DNA of 64,000 nt from Methyloversatilis sp. (GCF_030696805.1 NZ_JAUYRO010000037.1:62001-126000); one strand, 5' to 3'. Numbered from the stretch's first letter, positions 33,220 through 42,803 are shown. Notes: generated by a model not told the origin, from the letters alone. A program made the numbers and translations.

Positions 33220-35331
33220 ATGAGTACAACCTTCATCCGTCTGGTCCTTTTCTTCGCCGTGCTCGTCCACTCGCCTGCATCGGCGCTGGAAGGCGGGACC
33301 GTCGTCAGCCCGCGCGCCAGCGTTACGATGGTGTCGGTTCAGGATGCCGCGCGCGCCGGCGATACGGTCGATCTTGGCCTGTATCTGCGTCTGGCCGAAG
33401 GCTGGCACATCTACTGGATGAACCCGGGCGACGCCGGACAGCCGCCGCGCATCGAGCTGTTTGCGCCAGCCGGCAGCACTGTGACCGATCTTCGCTGGCC
33501 GGTGCCGAAGCGCCATGTTGACGGTCCGGTGACCACTTTCATTCACGAAGGTGAAGTGCTGCTGCCCTTCAGCGTGACACTGCCGGCCGGCCTCGAAGGT
33601 CCGCAGACGCTGACTGCGAAAGCCGGCTGGCTGGTGTGCAAGGACATCTGCATTCCGGAAGAGGGCGTGTTCAGGTTGACGCTGCCAGCGGGTGAGTCGA
33701 CCCGCAGCGCCGAGGCCCTGCTGTTCGATACGGCACGCGACGCATTACCCGTGCAGGGCGGCTTGCAGGCGGCGGTCGGCGCGGATGGCGTGCTCTCGCT
33801 GAGCGGACCGGGCGCCGATGCGATCGTCGAGGCTGACTTCCTGCCTGCAGACTGGGGCCAGGTCGAACATGGCGCAGCGCAGACGCTGACGCTTGCCGAC
33901 GGCCGCGCATCGATCGCGTTCAAGCCGGGCGCGGCATTCGACCCGGCGCGTTCGCTGTCCGGCGTGCTGCACGTGCGCGACCGCGACGGCGTTGCGCAGG
34001 CGCTCTGGGTGGCTACACCTGGAACGGCCACCGAGCGCGCTTCTGCCGTGTTGCTGGCGGCCGGCGACGCGCCATTGCCTGCGCAGGCTGCGCTTGCGCC
34101 TGGCACAGCGTCCGATGGCTTCGGCCTCGCGTGGGCCGTGCTGTTCGCGCTGGCAGGCGGCCTTCTGCTCAACCTGATGCCCTGCGTGTTCCCGGTGCTG
34201 GCGATCAAGGCGCTGTCGTTCGCCCGCCTGGGCGGCCATGCGCAGCGCACGGTGCGTGCGCAGTCGCTTGCCTACTGCGCTGGCGTCGTGCTGACTTTCG
34301 TGCTGCTGGCCGGCGGATTGCTCGCGCTGCGCGCAGCGGGGCTGCAGGCGGGTTGGGGCTTCCAGTTCCAGTCACCGGTGTTCGTGACCGCCATGGCGGC
34401 ACTGTTGTTCGTCATCGGGCTGAATCTGTCCGGCGTGTTCGGTTTCGGCAGCGGGTTCGCGTCCGCCGGGGACGCGCTGACATCGCGACCGGGTCTGGCC
34501 GGCAGTTTTTTCACCGGCGCACTGGCGGTCGTCGTCGCCACACCGTGCACCGCGCCCTTCATGGGCGGTGCGCTGGCGTTTGCGCTCGCGGCGCCCGCGG
34601 TACAGACGGTCGCGGTATTCGTTGCCATGGGCGTCGGGCTGGCACTGCCGTATGCACTGCTCGCATTCGTGCCGGGTCTGGCGCGCCGCATGCCTCGACC
34701 CGGTCCGTGGATGGACCGCCTGAAGCAGGCGCTGGCCTTCCCGATGTATGCCGCGGCCGCTTGGCTGGTATGGGTGCTGAGCCAGCAGTCCGGCGCGGAC
34801 GGTGTGCTGATGGCACTGGTCGTGCTGTTGTTGCTGGCGCTTGCGGGATGGTTGCTGGGGGTTGCGCAGGGAGGGGCGTCAAGCGCTGGCGCGTGGCGTA
34901 CCGGCGCATTGGTGGTGGCACTGGTTGCCGCCGTCGGCATCGCCCGCGCGCCCGAGCCCGCCGGCAGCGAGCCGTCGTCCGGCGCCGCATCGGCCGGGGT
35001 CGAAGCTTACGCGCCAGCGCGCCTGAGCGAACTGCGCGCAGCCGGCAGGCCGGTATTCATCAACATGACTGCGGCCTGGTGCGTCACCTGCCTGGTGAAT
35101 GAAAAGGTGGCGTTGTCGACGACCGGCGTACAGCAGGCTTTCGCGACGCGCGGCATCACCTACATGAAAGGTGACTGGACGAGAAGCGACCCGCTGATCA
35201 CCGATTTTCTGCGCCAGCACGGCCGCGATGGCGTGCCGCTCTATGTTTACTTCCCGCCGGATGGCGCACCGCCGACGGTACTTCCACAGATCCTGACCGA
35301 GCAGATCGTGCTCGACCGGATCGGTTCCTGA
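33220..35331 (+). CDS. DsbD-like thiol:disulfide interchange protein
   Basis: A 703-residue membrane protein. A signal peptide (RLVLFFAVLVHSPASA) precedes a periplasmic DsbC-like domain with GWHIYWMNPGDAG and GWLVCKDICIPEEG, typical of the ScsB/DsbD-like group. About eight membrane helices follow, with cysteines in LNLMPCVFPVLAIK and VATPCTAPFMGG. The C-terminal thioredoxin domain has WCVTC in AAWCVTCLVNEKVAL. Such proteins carry reducing power across the inner membrane. The ATG at 33220 is set by the signal peptide. A redoxin gene follows 15 bp later, probably a periplasmic partner. Confidence 0.92.
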   Translation: MSTTFIRLVLFFAVLVHSPASALEGGTVVSPRASVTMVSVQDAARAGDTVDLGLYLRLAEGWHIYWMNPGDAGQPPRIELFAPAGSTVTDLRWPVPKRHVDGPVTTFIHEGEVLLPFSVTLPAGLEGPQTLTAKAGWLVCKDICIPEEGVFRLTLPAGESTRSAEALLFDTARDALPVQGGLQAAVGADGVLSLSGPGADAIVEADFLPADWGQVEHGAAQTLTLADGRASIAFKPGAAFDPARSLSGVLHVRDRDGVAQALWVATPGTATERASAVLLAAGDAPLPAQAALAPGTASDGFGLAWAVLFALAGGLLLNLMPCVFPVLAIKALSFARLGGHAQRTVRAQSLAYCAGVVLTFVLLAGGLLALRAAGLQAGWGFQFQSPVFVTAMAALLFVIGLNLSGVFGFGSGFASAGDALTSRPGLAGSFFTGALAVVVATPCTAPFMGGALAFALAAPAVQTVAVFVAMGVGLALPYALLAFVPGLARRMPRPGPWMDRLKQALAFPMYAAAAWLVWVLSQQSGADGVLMALVVLLLLALAGWLLGVAQGGASSAGAWRTGALVVALVAAVGIARAPEPAGSEPSSGAASAGVEAYAPARLSELRAAGRPVFINMTAAWCVTCLVNEKVALSTTGVQQAFATRGITYMKGDWTRSDPLITDFLRQHGRDGVPLYVYFPPDGAPPTVLPQILTEQIVLDRIGS

Positions 35332-35352
35332 TCCCTTCAAGGAGGAATGACC

Positions 35353-35976
35353 ATGCTTTTCCGTCCCCGCACATCCCGCCTCTTACTGTCCGCGGCGGTC
35401 GCATTGATGCCGGCGGCGGCGGCGCTCGCCGCGCCGAAGATCGGTGAACCGGCGCCGGCCTTCACCGGAGTGGATGCTCACGGAAAGACCGTCACGCTGT
35501 CCGGACTGACCGGCAAGACGGTGGTGCTGGAATGGATGAACGACGGCTGCCCGTATGTCGTCAAGTGGTACAAGAGCGGCGAAATGCAGAAGCTGCAGCG
35601 TGATGCGACCACGAAGGGTGCCATATGGCTGACCGTGGCGAGTTCGGCGCCAGGCGAGCAGGGCCATGTGAATGGCGAAACGGCGCTCAGGCAGACCGTG
35701 GAACGAAATGCTTCACCGAGCCATTTCGTGCTTGATCCCAAGGGCGTTATCGGGCGAGCCTATGGCGCGCAGGTCACGCCGCACATGTACGTGATTGCAC
35801 CGGACGGCAGGCTGGCCTACATGGGTGGCATCGACAGCATTGCATCGACCGACCCGGCCGACATTCCGAACGCCGAGCCGCTGGCTCGACTGGCCATCAA
35901 TCAGGTGCTGGAAGGCAAGCCGGTCACCAAGCCGGTGACCCGCGCCTATGGATGCTCGGTGAAATACGCGAACTGA
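35353..35976 (+). CDS. Periplasmic thioredoxin-fold redoxin
   Basis: A 207-residue exported AhpC/TSA-type protein. The signal peptide ends at AAALAAP. The body reads KIGEPAPAFTGVDAHGKTVT, VVLEWMNDGCPYVVKWYKSG and YGAQVTPHMYVIAPDGRLAY. The active-site region has one Cys (NDGCPYV) in place of CxxC, as in the family of redoxins with this signature; a second Cys is at AYGCSVKY near the C-terminus. AGGAGGA lies directly before an ATG at 35347, so the ATG at 35353 has better spacing and is chosen. It is 21 bp after the DsbD-like gene and probably receives electrons from it. Confidence 0.87.
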   Translation: MLFRPRTSRLLLSAAVALMPAAAALAAPKIGEPAPAFTGVDAHGKTVTLSGLTGKTVVLEWMNDGCPYVVKWYKSGEMQKLQRDATTKGAIWLTVASSAPGEQGHVNGETALRQTVERNASPSHFVLDPKGVIGRAYGAQVTPHMYVIAPDGRLAYMGGIDSIASTDPADIPNAEPLARLAINQVLEGKPVTKPVTRAYGCSVKYAN

Positions 35977-36038
35977 GTTTGACGACGCCGCTGTCACCGA
36001 CTCGCCGGTTCGGTGCGGTACAGCGTCAATGACGACAG

Positions 36039-36060
36039 CCGGGGCACCCGTGTGCCCCGG
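36039..36060. terminator. Hairpin between convergent genes
   Basis: CCGGGGCAC (36039-36047) and GTGCCCCGG (36052-36060) form a perfect 9-bp stem with a four-base loop. It lies between the stops of the convergent redoxin gene and rpfF-like gene. There is no T-run on either side, so termination by this hairpin alone is uncertain. Confidence 0.45.
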
Positions 36061-36070
36061 TGATCAAGCG

Positions 36071-37102
36071 TCAGGCGCTGACGATTTCCGGACCGGCGTG
36101 CAGTCGGTTCTGCGCCTTGACCAAGCGTTCCATCGTGCGCAGGTCACGCCGGTCGAGCTTCATCGCACCACGCACCCATTCGCGCACCACATCCTCCAGT
36201 TCCTGGTAAGTCAGGCGGATGAAGGCGTGCATCTTGGCGCGCTGGAAGGCACGGAAACCCTTGAGCTGCGAGCTCATGGAGCGCATCACGTTGCGTGCCA
36301 CCTGCTCTCCCGAGCCGGGCTCGGCCAGATGATCGACCAGGCCGAGCGCGTGCATCTCTTCGGCACTCATGATGCGGGCGTTGAGGATCAGATCTTCGGC
36401 GATCCGCGGTCCGGCCTTGCGCGCCACGAGGCTGTAGGCGCCCATTCCCGGGAACAGGTTGAACATCATTTCCGGAAAACCCAGCTTGCTGCCGCGCTCC
36501 GCAATCACCACATGGCAGGACAGCGCCGCCTCGAAACCTCCACCGAGCGCGTCACCCTGGATCACCGCCATCGACACCGCATCGGCATGCAGACCGGATA
36601 CATTGTTGTTGATGGCACGGATGCAGGCCTGGGCGTAGCGCATCAACGCCTGCTGGTCACCTGCTTCGACCAGCCTGCGGAACAGGTCGAGGTCGCCCCC
36701 CAGGTTATAGACGCCGGGCACGGATGAGCAATTCAGGAAGAAATCCACCGTGCCGGGTGCCAGTTCCACTTCCTGCTGCTGGGCAACGACGTCGGCCAGC
36801 AGTTCAGGCGTGAAGCAGGGGCGGCCGACCGGATGTGCGTACATCCACAGCGCGCGGGTGTCGGCGTCATAGCGTGAGGTGACAAGCGGTGTCGACAGCA
36901 GGCGAGGGCCGCGTGGGGTCGCACCGAATGGCACGACGTTATCGACGTGCACACGCTTTTCCTGCGATTGCAATGGTGCTTCTGCCTTGGTGATGCAGAC
37001 AGGCAGAGAATGCGTGACGGTAGAGTCTGCGGTGTTCGGAATCGAAGCATCAGACGGCGCGCACGACGAGCGCACCGTATTGCACGGGGTCAACAGATCC
37101 AT
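36071..37102 (-). CDS. rpfF: RpfF-like DSF synthase (crotonase family)
   Basis: A 343-residue enzyme of the crotonase fold that matches RpfF, which makes the cis-2-unsaturated fatty-acid quorum signal DSF from acyl-ACP. Family features are FFLNCSSVPGVYNLGGDLDL, then QGDALGGGFEAALSCHVVIAE and LGFPEMMFNLFPGMGAYS. Glu191 and Glu211 lie 20 residues apart in the same motifs as the two catalytic glutamates of RpfF. The ATG at 37102 has GGAGG five bases upstream and beats the longer frame. An N-terminal extension of about 50 residues is polar and unconserved. No RpfC/RpfG sensor genes are adjacent. Confidence 0.87.
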   Translation of the reverse strand: MDLLTPCNTVRSSCAPSDASIPNTADSTVTHSLPVCITKAEAPLQSQEKRVHVDNVVPFGATPRGPRLLSTPLVTSRYDADTRALWMYAHPVGRPCFTPELLADVVAQQQEVELAPGTVDFFLNCSSVPGVYNLGGDLDLFRRLVEAGDQQALMRYAQACIRAINNNVSGLHADAVSMAVIQGDALGGGFEAALSCHVVIAERGSKLGFPEMMFNLFPGMGAYSLVARKAGPRIAEDLILNARIMSAEEMHALGLVDHLAEPGSGEQVARNVMRSMSSQLKGFRAFQRAKMHAFIRLTYQELEDVVREWVRGAMKLDRRDLRTMERLVKAQNRLHAGPEIVSA

Positions 37103-37340
37103 TTCAGCCTCCGTCGGTATAGCCGACAAAAAAGCATGCTGAAAAACGTCGCCAATCAGGCGAACTGGAGAGGCATTTATTTGCCTTTTATTCCTGCTGT
37201 CTGGTGCACGATTCCAGACAGAGTCTGACCCTGTAAGCACATGTTACGACAACACGAGAATTTTTTGCTTGAAATTTTGATTGCACCTGCCGGGGATCGA
37301 TCTGCTGCTCGGCTATAGTCGGACGCAACAGGAGGAATCG

Positions 37341-39131
37341 ATGACAGCAGCCGCATCCGGCACCGAGCAGCGCGAACACAAACTGACCCTGCAGGAGCTC
37401 GTCGACGCCATGGTGGGCGATGGCCTGCTGGGCGATGCGGTGGCGCGTACCTTTATGCACGACCGCCGCTACTGGCGCGGCGGAGAGCATCCGCTCGTCG
37501 TGCTGGCACAGCAGAAATGGCGCTCGCTGCATCCGCCGCACCGCCCGCTCAATCTGGATGCACTGACTGAATGGATGGCTGGTTGGAGTGGTCACGAGTA
37601 CTACCACATCGACCCGCTGAAGGTTGATTTCGCAGCCGTGACCGAGGTGGTGTCAAGCGCCTACGCCAATCGTTTTCGCATCCTGCCGGTCCAGGCATCG
37701 GCGCGCGAGGTGGTGATCGCGACCGCCGAGCCCTTCATGAACGAGTGGGAAAAGGAACTGGCGCCGATACTGCGCCGGCCGATCCGCCGCGTCATTGCCA
37801 ACCCGGACGACATTGCCCGTTACGTGGTCGAGTTCTACAGTCTGGCCAAGTCGGTCAAGGGCGCGGCCAAGCGGGGTGACGTCAGCGGTGTCGGCGCGTC
37901 AAACTTCGAACAGCTGGTCGAACTGGGCCGCAGCAACCGGCCGCTCGATGCCAATGACCAGCACATCGTCACCATCGTCGACTGGCTGTGGCAATACGCT
38001 TTCGAGCAGCGCGCCAGCGACATCCACATCGAGCCGCGGCGCGACTTCGGCGTCGTGCGCTTTCGCATCGACGGCGTGCTGCATCAGGTTTACCAGATTC
38101 CGATGCCGGTACTGGGCGCGATGACCTCGCGCATAAAGATATTGGGACGCATGGACGTGGTCGAGAAACGCCGGCCGCAGGACGGCCGCATCAAGACGCG
38201 CGCACCCGACGGCCAGGAAATCGAGCTGCGCCTGTCCACGCTGCCGACCGCCTTCGGCGAAAAGCTGGTGATGCGGGTGTTCGACCCGGAAGTACTGGTG
38301 CGCGATTTCCGCGACCTGGGCTTTTCCGACGAGGACGCGCGGCGCTGGAAGAACATGACGACGCAGCCGAACGGCATCGTGCTGGTGACCGGCCCGACCG
38401 GCTCGGGCAAGACCACCACGCTGTACTCGACACTGAAGAACCTCGCCACGCCCGAAGTCAATGTGTGCACGCTCGAGGATCCGATCGAAATGATCGAGCC
38501 TTCGTTCAATCAGGTGCAGGTATCGGCCGACATCGGCGTGACCTTCTCGGCCGGCATCCGGTCGCTGATGCGGCAGGACCCGGACATCATCATGGTGGGC
38601 GAGATACGCGACCTGGAAACCGCCGAAATGGCCATCCAGGCAGCGCTGACCGGTCACCTCGTGCTGTCGACGCTGCACACCAACGATGCGCCGTCGGCGA
38701 TTACCCGCCTGATGGATCTGGGCGTACCCAGCTATCTGCTGAACGCCACCGTGCTCGGCGTGATGGCGCAGCGGCTGGTACGCACGCTGTGTCCGCACTG
38801 CCGCAAGCCGGCCACGCCGCAGGAAACCGATCCGCAAGCCTGGAACGAACTGGTGTCGCCGTGGAAGGCGAGCCGCCCGGATCGTTTCATGCAGTCGGTC
38901 GGTTGCCTGGAATGCCGCATGACCGGCTACTCGGGCCGCATCGGCATCTACGAAATCCTGCTGATGTCGCCGGAAATCAAGAATCTGATTTCGGCCAGCG
39001 CCGACATGGCCGCGCTGCGCGAACAGGCTTATCGCGAAGGCATGTACCCGCTGCGGGTGTCCGGTGCGCTGAAGATTGCCCAGGGTGTGACCACACTGGG
39101 CGAAGTGATGAAGGTGGCGCCACCGGCCTGA
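37341..39131 (+). CDS. GspE/PilB-type secretion ATPase
   Basis: A 596-residue ATPase of the type II secretion/type IV pilus assembly class. An N-terminal MshEN-like domain (about 50-170) precedes the ATPase core with LVTGPTGSGKTTTLYSTL (Walker A), ITLEDP-like CTLEDPIEM, LRQDPDIIMVGEIRDLETAE (Walker B) and a LVLSTLHTND His box. A zinc-binding set CPHC...CLEC is near 490-525. AGGAGG lies five bases before the ATG at 37341. It is not next to other secretion genes; pseudopilin-like genes occur 8 kb downstream. It drives assembly of a pilus-like fibre, but the system is not identified. Confidence 0.9.
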   Translation: MTAAASGTEQREHKLTLQELVDAMVGDGLLGDAVARTFMHDRRYWRGGEHPLVVLAQQKWRSLHPPHRPLNLDALTEWMAGWSGHEYYHIDPLKVDFAAVTEVVSSAYANRFRILPVQASAREVVIATAEPFMNEWEKELAPILRRPIRRVIANPDDIARYVVEFYSLAKSVKGAAKRGDVSGVGASNFEQLVELGRSNRPLDANDQHIVTIVDWLWQYAFEQRASDIHIEPRRDFGVVRFRIDGVLHQVYQIPMPVLGAMTSRIKILGRMDVVEKRRPQDGRIKTRAPDGQEIELRLSTLPTAFGEKLVMRVFDPEVLVRDFRDLGFSDEDARRWKNMTTQPNGIVLVTGPTGSGKTTTLYSTLKNLATPEVNVCTLEDPIEMIEPSFNQVQVSADIGVTFSAGIRSLMRQDPDIIMVGEIRDLETAEMAIQAALTGHLVLSTLHTNDAPSAITRLMDLGVPSYLLNATVLGVMAQRLVRTLCPHCRKPATPQETDPQAWNELVSPWKASRPDRFMQSVGCLECRMTGYSGRIGIYEILLMSPEIKNLISASADMAALREQAYREGMYPLRVSGALKIAQGVTTLGEVMKVAPPA

Positions 39132-39153
39132 GGCCGGTGCCGTGCTCCGGTGC

Positions 39154-39816
39154 TCAGTACCCTCCGCCCGGTGGCCAGCCGACACCGACGAAGGGCGGCT
39201 TGCGGCCGACCAATCCTTCGAGCAGCGTCAGCTCCGCGTCCGTGTGGTTGATCAGTCCAGCGGCCGACATCATGCCGCCGCCCGGTTTGTCGCGCAGCCA
39301 CATCGGCTTGTCGTGATGGCGGGTCTGGAGGGTTTCGGTCTGGCCTGGATCACCGTTGCGCGCGATGACGGCTTCGCCGTAGCACAGACAGAAATAGGTC
39401 TGTTCCTCGGCAGCTTCGATGTAGCAGCCGGTACCCCGGATGCCTATCGTGGCAGCCGGTGTGGCGATGCGCCGCTGGCCACGGTCGAACACAGACAGAA
39501 GGCGGCCGGTGATGACGCGCATCAGGTCTGCCGCAACGCCGCTGCCGAATGCGACATGCGAGTCGCCGCGTTGCATGAATGCGTCGCGGCCTATCACATA
39601 GATCGCTTCCGACCCTGCACCGGTGCGCACCGTGTCGCCCGGATGCACCGGCATGCCGAATTTCGCCGGCACGCCGTTGATCGTCACGTTGCCGCGGAAA
39701 CCGCGCAGTCCGGGGCGGTCGTCGCGGGCCAGTGCCTCTCGCACCAGCGCGTCCAGTGCCAGCGGTGCGGCGCTGCCTGCCACCAGCAAGCGCGTGAGCA
39801 TGCGTCGTCTGTCCAT
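39154..39816 (-). CDS. FecR-domain protein with twin-Arg-like signal
   Basis: A 220-residue exported protein. The N-terminus MDRRRMLTRLLVAGSAAPLA resembles a Tat signal (RRRMLTRL) followed by a hydrophobic stretch. The body has GNVTINGVPAKFGMPVHPGD, TVRTGAGSEAIYVIGRDAFM and IGIRGTGCYIEA, the pattern of the FecR/DUF4880-like beta domain found in many exported proteins. A CLC motif and a Pro/Gly-rich tail (PPFVGVGWPPGGGY) follow. Function is unknown. The ATG at 39816 is preferred over an upstream one because it begins the signal peptide. Confidence 0.75.
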   Translation of the reverse strand: MDRRRMLTRLLVAGSAAPLALDALVREALARDDRPGLRGFRGNVTINGVPAKFGMPVHPGDTVRTGAGSEAIYVIGRDAFMQRGDSHVAFGSGVAADLMRVITGRLLSVFDRGQRRIATPAATIGIRGTGCYIEAAEEQTYFCLCYGEAVIARNGDPGQTETLQTRHHDKPMWLRDKPGGGMMSAAGLINHTDAELTLLEGLVGRKPPFVGVGWPPGGGY

Positions 39817-39876
39817 CCGGCTTCTCCCTGTTGTGTTGAGCGAATTATGGCCTGTGCGGCAGACTGCCGGACGCAT

Positions 39877-40095
39877 TCATCCTGAAAACCTTGGCTGACC
39901 GCTTGCCATATTCTTGAGAGCCTTGGCCGTCGCTACGGTTGTCGTTCTCCGGAGCTTCATCCTGCGGATCAAACATCGAGGTCCGTGTGCAGGCGCCGAC
40001 TGCGTTGCTCGTTCTTGCAGGAGCCATCCTGCCGTGTCGTCGCGCCTTGTCGACCATCCCGCCAACCATGTCCGCGGCGCCGACGGCTTGGGTTT
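39877..40095. other. Gap between FecR-domain and MOSC genes
   Basis: About 220 bases without a clear gene. A 74-codon minus-strand frame (39845-40069) covers part of it and has a polar, Asp/Asn-rich middle (DPQDEAPENDNRSD), but overlaps the upstream end of the FecR-domain gene region and has no recognisable relative. I do not call it a gene. Confidence 0.4.
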
Positions 40096-40584
40096 TCAGG
40101 ATCGTTCGTCGCCGGCAAGTACTGCGTCGCCCAGACCGACGCGACCGCTGCGCAGCACCCGCGCGGTGATGCCGCCATGCCCGCGCATCGCGTTGTAGCC
40201 GCCACGGCCCAGATTGCTTTCCATGCGTGAGCAGGGGGCGCAGATGCCGGTGTATTCCAGCAGCGCTTCGCCCAGTTGGAAACGTTGGCCCTTGAGCGCC
40301 AGAAGATTGATGCCACTGACCACGATGTTGCGCCGAACGTGTTCCGGGCTGATCGCGTCCGTGCCAAGCAGGCCGGCAACCGTCGGCAGGTGTTCGGCCT
40401 GTATCAGCGTGACCTGCCGTTTGCCGCCGGGGCTGGCGTAGTGGTCACCTTCCAGCCCGAGTGCTTCGATCACCTGTACTGATTCGACCGGCTGCAGCGG
40501 CTTCAATCGTGCCGGCCGCACGCCGATCCAGGTCACGCAGCCCGGCTGGGCGAAGGTGGATGTCAATGTTTTCAGGCTGTCCAT
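40096..40584 (-). CDS. MOSC-domain protein
   Basis: A 162-residue MOSC-domain protein. MOSC domains (from molybdenum cofactor sulfurase C-terminus) carry a conserved Cys that handles sulfur or binds the molybdenum cofactor. Here it is in YTGICAPCSRME, with GLEGDHYASPGGKRQVTLIQ and RRNIVVSGINLLALKGQRF also typical. YiiM-like small MOSC proteins, which reduce N-hydroxylated bases, are the nearest small relatives. The in-frame GTG at 40590 is an alternative start. It lies 40 bp after imuB on the same strand, at the position where dnaE2 is often found. Confidence 0.87.
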   Translation of the reverse strand: MDSLKTLTSTFAQPGCVTWIGVRPARLKPLQPVESVQVIEALGLEGDHYASPGGKRQVTLIQAEHLPTVAGLLGTDAISPEHVRRNIVVSGINLLALKGQRFQLGEALLEYTGICAPCSRMESNLGRGGYNAMRGHGGITARVLRSGRVGLGDAVLAGDERS

Positions 40585-40624
40585 GGGCACTCGCAGATAT
40601 CGGTCAGAACGGGCGGATGCTACT

Positions 40625-42082
40625 TCACGCGAACAGCCCGTGCAGATACCAGCGGTGCGGCGGCAGGTGTTCGCGGTAGATCCACAATTGAGCGTGATCG
40701 ACGCTCAACGCGACGAAATAGTCGCGCAGAGCGTCGCCCGGACTGGCTTCCCCGTCGCTGTCCCACCAGCCGGATTCGATGCGTTCGGGGCCGCTGACCA
40801 GCTTGAGCGGGCCGGCGCGCCAGGGTTGGTTGCGGATGGTCTGCAGCAATCGGGGTTCGGGCAGCAGCCAGAGCGGGCGCCTGCCGCCCTGCACAGCGGC
40901 GGTCGTGCCCGGACCGGGTTCGACCTGCTGCTGCGATCTTTCTGGCCGGTGGTCGGCGCAGGCGGACAGCGCGTACACCCTGTCCGGCCCGAGCCGGGCG
41001 CGCAGATGCTCGATCAGCAGCCTGCCGGCTTCCTGCCGCCGGGCGGGCGAGGGTGCCTGCGGGCCGAACAGGTCTTCGCTGCGTCCGGCCAGTTCGATCC
41101 AGTGCGCAGCCTTCAGGCGCAGCGCGCCAACGGCTTCGGGCAAGGCGAGCCGCGCCAGATGTTCGCGCGTCAGCAGCGCCATGCGACGGGCGTCGCGCGA
41201 TGGCGTGCCCAGCGTCAGCGTCAGTACGGTGGGCGGATGGTGTTCGTGTTCCAGCTCGAGCCGGCAGCTTTCGATGCCGGCATGCACGGCGGCCAGTTGC
41301 GTGCAGCAGGCGTTGAACAGCCGGTTGGCTGCGAACAGCAGCACATCGCTGTCGTGTCGCGGTACCGGCAGTTCGAGCCGGCTGTCGATCTGCGGGGGCG
41401 CATCGAAATACGGCCGCGGGTCAGGTCGCTGGCCGAGTGCCTGGTCGAGCAGGCGACGCAGTCCGGCAGCGTCGCGTCGCGCCAGGGCGTCGCGCGGCAG
41501 TTTCATCACCTCCCCCACGGTACGCAGGCCGCTGTCGGCAAGCAGGGCGAGCAGGGATGTATCGGCTTCCATCGCACGCAGCGGCAAGGCGGCCAGTGCT
41601 TCGGCCAGAGCGTGATCGTCGTCTGCCACGCATTGACCGGGCGTGGCGCGCGCCAGCCAGCGTGCCGCGCGTGGGGTGGGTGCGCAGGCGCTCAGCGCCT
41701 GGAAACCGGCCGCAGCCAGATCGCTGCGCAGATGGCGGAGCAGGGCATCCAGCCCGCCGAACAGTCGCGTGCTGCCGGCGATGTCGAGCAGCAGGCCATC
41801 GCTTTCCAGTACCACCCGCGGCGTGTAGCGCAGCGCGCAGCCGGCGGCTTCACGCAGTGCAGAGTGTTCGGCCTCGGGAGATTTCGGCCGTACGAGCAGG
41901 TCCGGGGCTATTGCCAGTGCGTCGGCCACACCCTGTCCGGTGCGCACGCCCTGTGCCAGTGCCGTCGCGTCCAGCGCGCACACGCGCTGCCGGTACGCCA
42001 CAGCCAGCGGACGGGTATGTGAAGGGTTGCGGAACAGGGCCTGCATGGGCCAGTCGGGAAAGACGAGTGCCAACCAGCGCAT
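40625..42082 (-). CDS. imuB: ImuB-like Y-family polymerase homologue
   Basis: A 485-residue protein of the ImuB family, a catalytically inactive Y-family relative that organises the ImuA-ImuB-DnaE2 mutasome in damage-induced mutagenesis. It opens RWLALVFPDWPMQAL and has VDLSPE-type palm residues replaced: the segment near residue 110 reads VVLESDGLLLDIAGSTRLFG, and a GLGPRPDPRP-like finger region QRPDPRPYFDAPP follows. It is the third gene of lexA-imuA-imuB, 31 bp after imuA, under the SOS box at 43441. The start is ATG at 42082. Confidence 0.88.
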   Translation of the reverse strand: MRWLALVFPDWPMQALFRNPSHTRPLAVAYRQRVCALDATALAQGVRTGQGVADALAIAPDLLVRPKSPEAEHSALREAAGCALRYTPRVVLESDGLLLDIAGSTRLFGGLDALLRHLRSDLAAAGFQALSACAPTPRAARWLARATPGQCVADDDHALAEALAALPLRAMEADTSLLALLADSGLRTVGEVMKLPRDALARRDAAGLRRLLDQALGQRPDPRPYFDAPPQIDSRLELPVPRHDSDVLLFAANRLFNACCTQLAAVHAGIESCRLELEHEHHPPTVLTLTLGTPSRDARRMALLTREHLARLALPEAVGALRLKAAHWIELAGRSEDLFGPQAPSPARRQEAGRLLIEHLRARLGPDRVYALSACADHRPERSQQQVEPGPGTTAAVQGGRRPLWLLPEPRLLQTIRNQPWRAGPLKLVSGPERIESGWWDSDGEASPGDALRDYFVALSVDHAQLWIYREHLPPHRWYLHGLFA

Positions 42083-42113
42083 GATTTGTCGACGTTCATT
42101 TGCGGCAAGGGCT

Positions 42114-42803
42114 TCATGCGATCAGCGCCAGCGCGGGCGGGGCGGCGCAGCGCGTCGCTACCGTGGCCGATGGCGCATTGAAACGTGTGCCCTGCAGGTA
42201 GAGCGGCTGGTTCGCCGGGGCGCCCCGCCGCTTCAGGATGTCGATGCGCAGCACGCCGGCTGCACGGGCCGAAAGCTGCAGCCGCAGCGCTGCGGGCGAG
42301 GCCTGCTGTGCCTGCTGCAACGGACGGAACAGGATCAGCGGGATCGCCGCTTCGCGTACCGCCAGTTGCAGCCGTCGCAGCAATGCATTGTCGACGCGGT
42401 CGAGCCAGCCGACGACAACCGAACAGACGCCTGAACGCAGTGCCTGGCGGATTGCCCACACCCGCTCGCCCACCGTGTCTGCCCGGACCACGATCAGTTG
42501 CCGGGTCCGTACGCCGGCCGCCGTCAGCGCAGACACGCCGGGCCGATGGGGCGGCGCTACCCAGATACGCCAGTCGCCACCCGCTTCGGCTCCGGCCAGT
42601 AAAGGCATCAACAGCGACAGTTCGCCCTGGCCGCTGCAATCGGTCAGCAATTCGGTCATTTCGCCGATCGGCCAGCCCTGGCCGGGCAGGGCGGCATCCA
42701 GCGTGGCGTGACCGGTCGGGATACCGTTCGGCACGACCGGTGACACGTCGCCGGCCCGCCAGAGTGACGGATGCCGGAAAAGGCTCTGCGCTTGCGGGGT
42801 CAT
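42114..42803 (-). CDS. imuA: Translesion synthesis-associated protein ImuA
   Basis: A 229-residue RecA-like protein of the ImuA/SulA-like family. It reads FRHPSLWRAGDVSPVVPNGI, then HATLDAALPGQGWPIGEMTELLTD, typical of ImuA, with an incomplete Walker motif. ImuA interacts with RecA and ImuB in the mutasome. The gene starts three bases before the end of the lexA unit's intergenic space (three bases after the lexA stop), and imuB follows 31 bp later. Regulation by LexA through the SOS box upstream of lexA is expected for all three genes. Confidence 0.87.
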   Translation of the reverse strand: MTPQAQSLFRHPSLWRAGDVSPVVPNGIPTGHATLDAALPGQGWPIGEMTELLTDCSGQGELSLLMPLLAGAEAGGDWRIWVAPPHRPGVSALTAAGVRTRQLIVVRADTVGERVWAIRQALRSGVCSVVVGWLDRVDNALLRRLQLAVREAAIPLILFRPLQQAQQASPAALRLQLSARAAGVLRIDILKRRGAPANQPLYLQGTRFNAPSATVATRCAAPPALALIA

